Source: Mesorhizobium sp. (GTDB lineage Bacteria > Pseudomonadota > Alphaproteobacteria > Rhizobiales > Rhizobiaceae). From it: DNA of 64,000 nucleotides. The notes beneath the pieces were generated by a model. The model did not search any database. It saw nothing but the letters and a program-made list of their open reading frames with translations, and was not told the origin of the DNA. The position numbers were made by a program, and so were the translations under genes. Position 1 is the first letter of the stretch. The number at the start of each line of letters is the position of its first letter. Shown piece after piece: positions 44,556 through 52,848 of the stretch. The stretch spans positions 1-64,000 of the forward strand of contig NZ_SUGA01000024.1 of NCBI RefSeq assembly GCF_004963255.1. Direction: 5' to 3'.

Positions 44556-44697
44556 TCATCCGGTGGGGATCGATCTGAGGCTGGGTCTCGATCAGCAGTT
44601 GCCGACACCGCTCAATCGTGTCCCTCGACACGGCGAGCAGTCTTATGTCGATTACGGATGGGCGTACCCGTGGCTGTTCGGGATGGTCGCTTGGCAT
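44509..44697 (-). pseudogene. Truncated relative of the 99-aa protein at 331-630
   Basis: Shares D-x-x-LLA-x-S-x2-TIER-x-R-x-LLIET-x-P over the first 40 residues, then diverges into unrelated sequence (RSGKPFLCRFC). A decayed paralogue is the simplest reading. Confidence 0.55.
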
Positions 44698-44699
44698 AG

Positions 44700-45140
44700 C
44701 CGCCTCCGGTCATGAGTGCAGAGCAGCAGCACGGCCCGGCTGAGCAGAACCTGCTAATCCGCGTGTGAAGCGTCAGCGATGTAGTCGGCCGTGATTTCCA
44801 GTTCATTCACGAATTGATGACGAGACATCCGGTCATGCTCCTACAGGAATTGCTCGCCGTCGTACGCGTGGTGTGGCGAGACGAGTAGGATGCCCTGGAT
44901 CATCTTAATGCGTTGTTCACCAATCCTCCAAAGGTCTCGGACGAGAATAAATATACGATCTTGCTAATGTGTATTTCGCGTGATCACGTACCCGCGATAA
45001 TCCCGACCTGACATTTCCAATATAGAGGCCCAGTAACTTTTATCCGGGGGTACTCAGATGACGGATGCAGTCCCTGTTTATATGCACCATCGCCATAAAG
45101 CCAGCACGGCTGACCGCTTCTAGGCAGATGGAATGTTGTC
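44700..45140. other. Gap upstream of the 611-aa gene; palindrome and mini-ORF
   Basis: Contains the palindrome CGTGATCACG at 44979-44988 and, just before the large gene, a possible 21-codon leader frame at 45058-45123 (MTDAVPVYMHHRHKAS followed by a few residues). No other gene seen. The large gene's start has GGAATG 11 bases upstream. Confidence 0.4.
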
Positions 45141-46976
45141 ATGACTTCAACGATTGAACTCCAGGTCAGCGCCAAGAAGTTCACCGACCAGGTGCTCCAG
45201 ACGCTGCTGGCGACACCGCGCCCGCTCCCGGACCCCTACCTTGGCATGCAGCTACAGCGGGTGCGCTACAGCGCCGCGAGCCTCCGCCGCGACGTGATGG
45301 CGTCCTACCGCCTATTGCATGTCAACGCCGGCCAGGACCAAGGTCCCGGCTACAACGACATCAACGCTCGGCAGACGCAGCTGGCTGTCGACGTTACCGT
45401 CGAGATAACGGCTGAGCCCAACATCGCAGCACAGCCGAACCGCCTCGCGACTCCCGACGTGACCATTGACGGCACGCTCGTCTTTGACCTCGAGGTCAAG
45501 CAGTCCTCGATCGGCGTACTGGCGCTCGAGACGAGGTTCCGCGACCTTGAGGTCGGCATCTCGCTCCCGTCGATCGCGGGCGTCGTCGACCCGAAGCAAT
45601 GGGCGATAGACAAGCTGAAATCGCTTCTCAACCCGAAGCCTCTGAAGATAGATCTCTCCGACACGCTCGCCAAGGGCCTGCAGTTTTGGAACCAGGGGAT
45701 TGCCCTCGACGCGACGGGAAACGCGCTGGTCATCCGTGCCGAGGTGGCCAACGATGGCAATCCCTATCGCTGGACCGACTTCTACAATGGCGCCATCACA
45801 GAGAGGCTCGGCGGCGCCGACTGGGCCGTTGTCGCACTCCCAGGGGACTTGAGCCTCACGATCCAGACGGAGATATGGGGGCGGCTCACACAGGCGCTCG
45901 GCCATTACCGGGTGCGGACTGTCGATGTGCAGTATTCCGGCCACGGCGATCGCGCCTCCTTCACAATCACACCGTATCTGAATGTATGGGAGGACGGCGT
46001 CGAGGTGCTTGGCAATGTCGTATCCGCCACGTTCGGGATCTCGGTCGGATACGAGGCCGGCAAGATAGTAGTCGAAATCGATGCCTCCGCGGCCGACGAC
46101 CTTGCCGACGGGATTCGTGCCGTGATCGCCGGCTTCGTCGCAGCGTTCGTCCCGCTCGCCGGCTGGCTGGCGGCGATCGTGCTCAACGAGGTGCTCGGCG
46201 TGCTGCTCGACGAGGTGTCCCACAAAGTCGCCGAGATCGCCTCCGGGATCGATGGTCTTCCCAAAGGTACAACGGTCGAGGATATCGCGCGCTTTCAATA
46301 TCGTGCCCGCATTCCGTTCACGGCACCGAGCGCGCTCCCCGGCGCGATAACGACCTTCTCGGCCGATGCCGAGGCGGTAGCCGTTGGTGGCACATGGAAC
46401 GTGACGAACCTAAGCCCAGGCGAGTTGAAGGTGACCACGTCTCGGTTCGCCCGGAATGCTCCGTTCGTGTCGTGCGGGGTGCTGGGCTACTCTACGCTGG
46501 AGGCATTCGACGCCGACCCGGCTGGCTCGATCAGCATGCACGCCGAGGCTGAACTCACGTCGACCGGCACGGCGCCCGTATCGGTCGACAGGGTCATTCC
46601 CGTGCGCATGCCTGCCACGGACGGCAGCACTGGGCTCACCTTCGTGCCCGGCGATAATGCGCTGCCCTCGAAGCTCGAGCTCGACGGGCCAGGCTCGCTA
46701 CAACTCGCCGAACCGATAGTAGTCGAGGTCCGCACCAGCATCGGCGTGGTGCGGCTGAGGTTCGACCAGGTCACCAGCACAGTGATCACCTTGCCGGAAC
46801 TGAAGCGGTTGCGAACGCAGATCAAGGCTAACCTGGCCTATTGCGACGCCGAGCAGATACCGATCTGGTGGCTCAAGAAGCACGATCTGATTTCGGGCGG
46901 CCCCGACCTAACGGCTGAGGAGATCAAGGCGAAGCTCCTGGAGGAGACCGTCACTACCATCCCAGCCTATTACTAG
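45141..46976 (+). CDS. Large orphan protein of unknown function (611 aa)
   Basis: Starts MTSTIELQVSAKKFTDQVLQ with no signal peptide. Residues 1-320 are long alternating strands (TQLAVDVTVEITAEPN, VTIDGTLVFDLEVKQSSIGV, FRDLEVGISLPSI). Near 335-375 lies a hydrophobic helical stretch (IRAVIAGFVAAFVPLAGWLA, then AIVLNEVLGVLLDEV). Residues 400-560 are strand-rich and Ig-like (VTNLSPGELKVTTSRFA). The end is helical with WWLKKHDLISGGPDL. The elongated beta fold with an amphipathic segment recalls lipid-binding TULIP/P47-type proteins, but this is only a guess. Single-gene unit; composition matches neighbours. Confidence 0.75.
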   Translation: MTSTIELQVSAKKFTDQVLQTLLATPRPLPDPYLGMQLQRVRYSAASLRRDVMASYRLLHVNAGQDQGPGYNDINARQTQLAVDVTVEITAEPNIAAQPNRLATPDVTIDGTLVFDLEVKQSSIGVLALETRFRDLEVGISLPSIAGVVDPKQWAIDKLKSLLNPKPLKIDLSDTLAKGLQFWNQGIALDATGNALVIRAEVANDGNPYRWTDFYNGAITERLGGADWAVVALPGDLSLTIQTEIWGRLTQALGHYRVRTVDVQYSGHGDRASFTITPYLNVWEDGVEVLGNVVSATFGISVGYEAGKIVVEIDASAADDLADGIRAVIAGFVAAFVPLAGWLAAIVLNEVLGVLLDEVSHKVAEIASGIDGLPKGTTVEDIARFQYRARIPFTAPSALPGAITTFSADAEAVAVGGTWNVTNLSPGELKVTTSRFARNAPFVSCGVLGYSTLEAFDADPAGSISMHAEAELTSTGTAPVSVDRVIPVRMPATDGSTGLTFVPGDNALPSKLELDGPGSLQLAEPIVVEVRTSIGVVRLRFDQVTSTVITLPELKRLRTQIKANLAYCDAEQIPIWWLKKHDLISGGPDLTAEEIKAKLLEETVTTIPAYY

Positions 46977-47054
46977 TCCCCTGTTCGTGGCAGGCGCTCG
47001 TTCCGTCTCGGTCCGATGGAGAAGCGGGTCGTGTGGCGGGACGAATAAAGGAGG

Positions 47055-47460
47055 CTACGCCTTTCGCTTAGCTGGCGCGACTGGCGTTGATCGCGGCTTC
47101 CTGCCCAGCCCGCTGGACTTCGCCAGCGCCGAGCGCGTGGCCGCATAGCTCGTCGTCACCATGGGTAGTCCGCCTTCAAGCCCCATTTCTCGCGGTACTC
47201 ATCGGGGCTGAGCCCGCAATGCATATTGAGAGCCGCTTCAGCGATTTGAACCTCTTCCCGTCCTCGAAGATGATGTAGTCCGGAAACACCGATCGCTTCG
47301 GATTGACCGCAGGCTCCTGGGCCGGCTGCTCGGGCGCGACAGGCTGCCTGATGTTCGCCAGCGACAAATTCACGCTAGCAATCAGGTCGGGAAGAGACGC
47401 CACCGGTCGAAGCGTAAGACGAAAGCCTAGCCTGTATCCAACGGACATCGCAGAGGCTGA
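47055..47460 (-). pseudogene. MucR/Ros-type zinc-finger regulator gene, broken
   Basis: The minus strand reads SLPDLIASVNLSLANI, PAVNPKRSVFPDYIIFEDG and KRFKSLKRL, then after a shift CGLSPDEYREKWGLKADYP, and after another shift SYAATRSALAKSSGLGRK. This is the MucR family, whose finger motif (CPE/LED-to-HHxxH region) is disrupted. The N-terminal 30 residues are degenerate. Confidence 0.8.
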
Positions 47461-47508
47461 AGGCAGCGTGACCAGGTTCAAGCCTGCCCACCTCAGGCAC
47501 ATCGCGCA

Positions 47509-47778
47509 CTACGCATGGTCTGCCGATTGCCGTCGCGTTTTTTCCGAAGCGCCGGCGGCCGGCAAACCTTCCTTTCTGGCCTTGGCAAACGCTCGGTCGC
47601 TCTCCAAAAATCCGGCCAACATGAATGGAATGAGCTCGGCCACGGTCTCAGACTCACCATAGGTCTGACGATAAAGAGCCGCATAGTCGCTCAGGGCCTG
47701 GTTGAGGTCAGCGCTGACGGTGATAGTGATCTTCGAAGGTGTCCGATCGGGAAGCTTTCCTAATTTCAGGCTTGCCAT
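47509..47778 (-). CDS. DUF2274 protein of the transfer locus
   Basis: 89 aa, preceded by AAAAGGAGGGCTA. MASLKLGKLPDRTPSKITIT, then strands and helix SADLNQALSDYAALYRQTYG, and ESDRAFAKARKEGL. DUF2274 genes routinely follow trbI in alphaproteobacterial conjugation loci, as here (12-base gap). The fold resembles ribbon-helix-helix/antitoxin-like small proteins. Exact role unknown. A 45-bp piece of it also occurs at 26155-26199. Confidence 0.8.
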   Translation of the reverse strand: MASLKLGKLPDRTPSKITITVSADLNQALSDYAALYRQTYGESETVAELIPFMLAGFLESDRAFAKARKEGLPAAGASEKTRRQSADHA

Positions 47779-47790
47779 TAGCCCTCCTTT

Positions 47791-49020
47791 TCATCCGGCG
47801 TACGGCCGAAGTACGATGTCCTTGTGTACGATCACGCGCAGCGGCCAACCGGGGCGAACCGTGATCGTCGGCTGAATATTCAGGTTCTTTTCCGTGATGC
47901 GCTGACCTGCCTGGCTGACATTCTGCTGCGTGGATTGCCGGATTGCCTTGACCAAGTCGCTCTCATTGTCCCCAAAACTCAACTCAGTGCCGATGCCCAG
48001 CAACGTGGCCACCGCAACGCCCTTGATCAGCTGCCAGGTGTGGAAATCCACCTTGTCCTCAAGCCCCGCATAACCGGCGGTGTCTGTCGCCGGCAGATTG
48101 TCGATTTCGATCGAGGAGCCGTCGGGCAGGATTATTCGCTGCCAGACCAGCAAAGCACGCTTCTGCCCAAAGGCGACGACGCTGTCATAGGTGCCGATCA
48201 GACGCGAGCCTTGCGGGATGAGCAAGGTGCTGCCGGTGACGGTGTCGTGCACATTCTCGGTGACCTGCGCAACGACCAGCCCGGGCAAGTCGGAATTGAT
48301 CCCTGTGATCAGGCTTGCCGCGATGACGCTGCCGGCCATGAGCTGATAGGGTGAAGCTGGCGTTTGCAACGCATGCGGATTGTAGATCCCGTTTGTGTCT
48401 GGCTGGCTGATGAAATCCACTTTGCGCTGCTGATTGTTCTGGTCGCCCTCGGTTGTTGCAACGGAAGCTGACGTGCCGGCGGCACCGGTTTGCGGAAGCG
48501 CTTCAAATTGCTGCTGGCGGGCTTGCCCGGTGTCCGGAGCATCGGCCTGCTTCGATCGATTATCGATCCGGAACATGACTTGCGACTCGCGCGCCGAAAT
48601 CGCCTGCTGGGCGAGCCGTTGCTCTTCCGCGGAAACCTCCTGCCCGGGCGCGATGCCGAGCTGGCGTTGCCGCTCAAGAATGGGGCGGCCGAGATCGCCC
48701 GGTAGCGGCGGTCCAAGCACAGGCGCCTTTGGCTTGATCGCGGAATAGTCCTTGGGCAGGCTATCGAGACCCTCAGCTGTCGGCTTGCGTTCGGTGTTAT
48801 AGCGGTCTTCCGTCAAGCCTTGGATGCGCAGAGCTGGCCCCCTCAGCGCGATCATGGTGACACCGAATATTGCGCCGGATCCGAGCGCCGCGATCGCGAC
48901 GATCACGCCGCGCCTGAAACGCACAGCGCGACGAGGCGAAGCGCGCAGCTGCAGCTGCGCCGGATCAAGCTTCGGCGGAGCGGTGGAATGGGACGTCTCA
49001 GTCATGGGCGTTCCCCTCAT
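47791..49020 (-). CDS. trbI: Conjugal transfer protein TrbI (VirB10 family)
   Basis: 409 aa; the start at 49020 overlaps the trbG stop (ATGA), and the ATG at 49005 is an alternative. A cytosolic Pro-rich N-terminus is followed by one membrane helix (GVIVAIAALGSGAIFGVTMI) and a periplasmic Gln/Pro-rich linker. The VirB10 barrel domain includes SPYQLMAGSVIAASLITGIN, TLLIPQGSRLIGTYDS and GWPLRVIVHKDIVLRPY. It forms the inner-to-outer membrane scaffold of the transfer channel. Confidence 0.92.
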   Translation of the reverse strand: MRGTPMTETSHSTAPPKLDPAQLQLRASPRRAVRFRRGVIVAIAALGSGAIFGVTMIALRGPALRIQGLTEDRYNTERKPTAEGLDSLPKDYSAIKPKAPVLGPPLPGDLGRPILERQRQLGIAPGQEVSAEEQRLAQQAISARESQVMFRIDNRSKQADAPDTGQARQQQFEALPQTGAAGTSASVATTEGDQNNQQRKVDFISQPDTNGIYNPHALQTPASPYQLMAGSVIAASLITGINSDLPGLVVAQVTENVHDTVTGSTLLIPQGSRLIGTYDSVVAFGQKRALLVWQRIILPDGSSIEIDNLPATDTAGYAGLEDKVDFHTWQLIKGVAVATLLGIGTELSFGDNESDLVKAIRQSTQQNVSQAGQRITEKNLNIQPTITVRPGWPLRVIVHKDIVLRPYAG

Positions 49021-50045
49021 CTGCCGAGACGGGAAAACAGCGAGATCCGCCGCGGCGGTTGCCGGCCATCAGTTCTGGTGATGCGCACAACCTGCTGCTG
49101 CTTGGCACCGAGCCGCAGTTCTGCCGCGGCAAACAAGCGATCGACGATGTAGTAGTTGCCGCGCATGCGGTAGTTGACGAGCTGGTTGCTGCCGTCGGCT
49201 CCGACGATGAAGAGCGGCGGCGCCTCGCCCTGGTCAATGCGGCGTGGGAATTCGATATAGACCTTGCTGCCGTCGTCGAAGGCACGCGTCGGTCTCCAGG
49301 GCGGTGTGTCGCCGCTAATCGAATAGCGGAAGCGGATATTTTCGAGTGCCACATTCGACGCCACCGGCGTGACGGCATCTGCTTGGGCGTTGCGTTGGCG
49401 CAGCGCGACGATCTGGTCTTCGCTATACGTCCAGGAGATGGCCGCCATCGCGGTCTTGTCAGTGCTTTGAAGCTGCAGGTGATAGGTCCGCCGTTCCGTG
49501 GTGATGACCAGGTTGGTGCTAAGCCCCGGCGCGAAAGGCTTTACCAGCACATGGGTGCGCTGATTGTCGCCGGTGCCGCTCACGGTGTCGCCAATGACCC
49601 AGCGTACCGTATCGCCCGCAGACACAGACGTCAGCTTCTCACCCGGTTGCAGAGCAATATCGGTGACGCGCTCGGGTGCTGCGTAAAGCTGGTAAAGCGC
49701 GCCATCGGCAAACGGATAGACCTGGACCGCATTGACATAGCCGTATCTGGTGGGCTCCTGTGTCGCCGCCTTGTTGGCGTCGGCGACACGTTCTTCGGGG
49801 GAACGTTTATCCTCGGCGACCTTGCCTGGATCGGGCTGCAACTGGCCGGGCAAAGGCAGCGGCTTTGGCACCTCGACGATCTTGACCGGCTTCTCCGGCG
49901 GCTTCTCGATTGCCGCTGCTTTGAAGTCGGCCGCGTCATAAGAAATCTCAGGTGGCGGCACCGGCTTCGATGCGCAAGCCGAGAGGACGGCTGCCGACGC
50001 GGACAGGATCAGCGCGCCACGGAACGATGATGTACTATTTGTCAT
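49017..50045 (-). CDS. trbG: Conjugal transfer lipoprotein TrbG (VirB9 family)
   Basis: 342 aa. The N-terminus ends in a lipobox-like LSAC (lipoprotein), then a Pro-rich linker, and the VirB9 domain with AVQVYPFADGALYQLYAAPE, DTVRWVIGD, FRYSISGDTPPWRPTRAFDD and PPLFIVGADGSNQLVNYRMR. It forms the outer-membrane part of the core complex with TrbI. Overlaps trbF by 11 bases. Confidence 0.92.
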   Translation of the reverse strand: MTNSTSSFRGALILSASAAVLSACASKPVPPPEISYDAADFKAAAIEKPPEKPVKIVEVPKPLPLPGQLQPDPGKVAEDKRSPEERVADANKAATQEPTRYGYVNAVQVYPFADGALYQLYAAPERVTDIALQPGEKLTSVSAGDTVRWVIGDTVSGTGDNQRTHVLVKPFAPGLSTNLVITTERRTYHLQLQSTDKTAMAAISWTYSEDQIVALRQRNAQADAVTPVASNVALENIRFRYSISGDTPPWRPTRAFDDGSKVYIEFPRRIDQGEAPPLFIVGADGSNQLVNYRMRGNYYIVDRLFAAAELRLGAKQQQVVRITRTDGRQPPRRISLFSRLGR

Positions 50046-50766
50046 TGGCTGGCTCCTTCGGGGAGACGGATGCAGGTGCTGCGCTGTCGAGCTCGCGCGA
50101 CCAGTCGATGGCGTTGATGAAGACGCCGAGCGGGTTGCTGCGCAGCTGCTCGGTATTGCTTGGCGGGCGGATCACGATGGTGAGGATCGCGGTCCAGCGC
50201 GTCGTGCTGGCCAGGCTGCCGCGCTCAAAAATCTGCTCGGTCCATTTGACCTGGAATGAGCTGTCGGAAGCCCTGACCACGCTGGTCACCTGCACCGACA
50301 CGCTGCGTGTGCCGATCTGCCCGAATGGGTTGTTCGCCTTGGCGTATTCGTTGAGGAAGAGTGCTGCACGATCGGTGGCAAAGTCGTAGGCTGCCAACCA
50401 GTTCTGCCGAACCAGGACCGGATCGGTGGAAACGGAACGGACATTTTGGATGAAGCGGCCGAGATGCCAGGCGATCTGGACATCTGAAGGTTGGTAATCC
50501 TGGATTGCCGGTGCAACCGCACGCGCCTCGCCGAAGCGGTCGACCTCGATGACGTAAGGCACGACACGGCTCTGCATTGACTGCCAAACAAGGCCGCCGG
50601 AGAGCCCGGTCGCCAAAGCGAGGCAGCCAAGCGCCATCAGCCGCCAATTCCGGGCCTGTACCCGCGATGCGCCGATACGCTCATCCCAGAGCTGGCCGGC
50701 CTTCTGATACGGCGTGACGGGCTCGGGCGTCTTGCCGTAACGTTGAACGGGTCGTTTGAAGAACAT
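50035..50766 (-). CDS. trbF: Conjugal transfer protein TrbF (VirB8 family)
   Basis: 243 aa. One membrane helix near residue 45 (LMALGCLALATGLSGGLVW) and a periplasmic VirB8-like domain (VVPYVIEVDRFGEARAVAPA, FIQNVRSVSTDPVLVRQNW, RWTAILTIVIRPPSNTEQ). It is directly adjacent to trbL with no gap. Confidence 0.92.
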   Translation of the reverse strand: MFFKRPVQRYGKTPEPVTPYQKAGQLWDERIGASRVQARNWRLMALGCLALATGLSGGLVWQSMQSRVVPYVIEVDRFGEARAVAPAIQDYQPSDVQIAWHLGRFIQNVRSVSTDPVLVRQNWLAAYDFATDRAALFLNEYAKANNPFGQIGTRSVSVQVTSVVRASDSSFQVKWTEQIFERGSLASTTRWTAILTIVIRPPSNTEQLRSNPLGVFINAIDWSRELDSAAPASVSPKEPANDK

Positions 50767-52089
50767 TTAGTCGTCCTTGTCGTTGAGTGAGGGATTGGCG
50801 CTGCCGGCAGGCCTGTCACCGTCGCGGACGGCTTGCACGGCGGCGTGGCGATGAGCACGAGCAGTCTGTTCAGAACGCATGCGCTTTGCCCAACTGGGCG
50901 CGGTGCCGGCGGCCGCACTGGATGGGCTCCCGATCATTGACGCAGTCGGCGCACCGCCGGTGGCGGTCCATGCGGCTTCCCGCCCGGCATTGACGCTAGG
51001 CCCGAAGCTTCCCGCGGCGGATCCTGCTGCACGCATTACAGCGCCGCCGGCGGCGCCTGCCACACCCTGCATTCCAGCAGCCACACTGGACAGGCCGGTC
51101 CCGGGCGAGGTTGCACGTCCCAACTGCCACGCCGAGGAAGCTGCCGAACCCATGGTCGTGCCGGCTCGGACGGCGGCAAGCCCAGCGCCGGTTGCCATGC
51201 GCGCGCCGGCAAAGGCGGCGCCCGCGACAACGAGGGACGATCCGGCAGCGGCCGCCGTGGTGCCCAGTGCTGCGCCCGCACCAAGCTGCGGCGCGCCCGA
51301 GACAAGACCCGAGGCGATCCCAGGACCAAAAATGCCGAGCCCGAGAAGCGCCAGCGCGCCAAGCACCTGCGACATGGCCGCCGCCAGGTCGGGCTCCTTG
51401 CCCTGGAGCGCCGAAGCAAACTCGCCAAAGAGCGTGGAGCCGATACCGACGACGACGGCGAGTACCATCACCTTGATGCCCGACGAGATCACATTGCCAA
51501 GCACGCGCTCGGCCAGAAACGCCGACCGGTTCCACAGCGCGAAGGGCACCAGAACAAATCCGGCCAGCGTGGTGAGCTTGAATTCCAGGATGGTGATGAA
51601 GAGCTGGATCGAGAGAATGAAGAAGGCGATGATGACCAGGAACCAGGCCACCAGCAGCACGAAGATAGTCAGCGCGTTACCGAAGATTTCCGGAAAACCC
51701 AAAAGCTGGCCAGCCTGATCAAGCAGAGGCCAGGCGCCCTCGAAACCGGTGGCGGCGATGCGGCCCGGGTGCAGGAGGTTGTCGGCGGAGAGATTGCCGG
51801 AGGATGCGCTGATGCCAAGGCCGGCAAAGGAGCGGTAGATGACGTCGGCGAGGTTCTTGAAATTGTTCAGGATGAAGGCGAAGACGCCGACATAGAGCAC
51901 CTTGCGGATGAGGCGGGCAAGAACATTGGGCTCGCCGCCGAACGCCCAGGCGAGGCCCGCAAGCGTAATGTCGATGCCAATCAGGGTGGTGGTGAGGAAG
52001 GCGACGTCGCCCGAAAGCAGACCGAATCCGCTGTCGATATAGCGGATAAAAGTCTCCATGAAGCGATCGATGACGCCAAGGTCGTTCAT
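50767..52089 (-). CDS. trbL: Conjugal transfer protein TrbL (VirB6-like)
   Basis: 440 aa. About six membrane segments in the first 300 residues (TTLIGIDITLAGLAWAFGG, IFVLLVAWFLVIIAFFILSI, FITILEFKLTTLAGFVLVPF), then an Ala/Gly/Ser-rich hydrophobic region and a polar tail, all typical of TrbL. It forms the inner-membrane channel. Confidence 0.92.
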   Translation of the reverse strand: MNDLGVIDRFMETFIRYIDSGFGLLSGDVAFLTTTLIGIDITLAGLAWAFGGEPNVLARLIRKVLYVGVFAFILNNFKNLADVIYRSFAGLGISASSGNLSADNLLHPGRIAATGFEGAWPLLDQAGQLLGFPEIFGNALTIFVLLVAWFLVIIAFFILSIQLFITILEFKLTTLAGFVLVPFALWNRSAFLAERVLGNVISSGIKVMVLAVVVGIGSTLFGEFASALQGKEPDLAAAMSQVLGALALLGLGIFGPGIASGLVSGAPQLGAGAALGTTAAAAGSSLVVAGAAFAGARMATGAGLAAVRAGTTMGSAASSAWQLGRATSPGTGLSSVAAGMQGVAGAAGGAVMRAAGSAAGSFGPSVNAGREAAWTATGGAPTASMIGSPSSAAAGTAPSWAKRMRSEQTARAHRHAAVQAVRDGDRPAGSANPSLNDKDD

Positions 52090-52122
52090 GCCGCCGCCTT
52101 CCTCATGTTGAAGTGCTTGTGA

Positions 52123-52848
52123 TCAGTTGCCGGGATAGGCTGTGCCGGTCCCTAGGAAACGTTTCGTTGTCTGGCGGGCGGCTTCCTCGGACTGCGCCTT
52201 GCGTGCCGCGTCCTCAGCCTCGGCCCGAAACTGTGTCGCGAGCAGCGTCTGGATCTGCATCTGCTGCTTGGTCGAAAGCGCGATCAGCTGGTTGGTGGCC
52301 TGGCTTGCCTCAAGCGCACCGGCCGCGCCTTGGCTGCGGTTGACGAGATCGGCAAGCAGGTCGCCGTCGCCGCGGACATTTTCCACGATCTGCGACTGGA
52401 CACCCATGGTCTGGCGGAACGCCTGCATGGCGCTTTGCCAACGCTCGCGTGCGGCGGTGGCCACATCGCTCACTTTGATCGTGGCATCGTAGCTTTCTGG
52501 AAATTGCTGGCGCCACTGGTCCTGAAGCTTGCCGAGATCAAAGCTCAGACCGCTTGCCTGGTCCATCAAACCGTCGATCCGTTGCAGGGAACCGGTAAGC
52601 TGGCCGACGGAGGAAAAATCCAGGCTCTGAAGGTTGCGCGCCATGTTCTGCAGCATGGTCGCCTGGTTCTGCAGCGACTGGATCTGGTTGTTGATCTGCT
52701 CCAACGCTCGCGCCGCGGACAGCACGTTCTGCGTATAGTTCGAGGGATCGAAGACAATCAGGGCATAAGCCGGCTGCACACAGTCGGCCATCGGCTTGGC
52801 GATCAGCGAAAGGATGATCAGGCCGGAGAGAAAGCGGCGGCGCATCAT
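52123..52848 (-). CDS. trbJ: Conjugal transfer protein TrbJ (VirB5-like)
   Basis: 241 aa from the ATG at 52848, which overlaps the trbE stop (ATGA). Signal peptide (FLSGLIILSLIAKPMADC), then YALIVFDPSNYTQNVLSAAR and a long coiled-coil body (EQINNQIQSLQNQATMLQNM) typical of TrbJ. Only 33 bases separate it from trbL, and no trbK entry-exclusion gene is present between them, unlike many trb loci. Confidence 0.9.
   Translation of the reverse strand: MMRRRFLSGLIILSLIAKPMADCVQPAYALIVFDPSNYTQNVLSAARALEQINNQIQSLQNQATMLQNMARNLQSLDFSSVGQLTGSLQRIDGLMDQASGLSFDLGKLQDQWRQQFPESYDATIKVSDVATAARERWQSAMQAFRQTMGVQSQIVENVRGDGDLLADLVNRSQGAAGALEASQATNQLIALSTKQQMQIQTLLATQFRAEAEDAARKAQSEEAARQTTKRFLGTGTAYPGN

Noticed and set aside
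45312..46298. 328-aa minus-strand frame
   Set aside because: Antisense of the 611-aa gene; the plus-strand protein has better composition.
49059..50030. 323-aa plus-strand frame
   Set aside because: Antisense of trbG, whose VirB9 motifs are clear.
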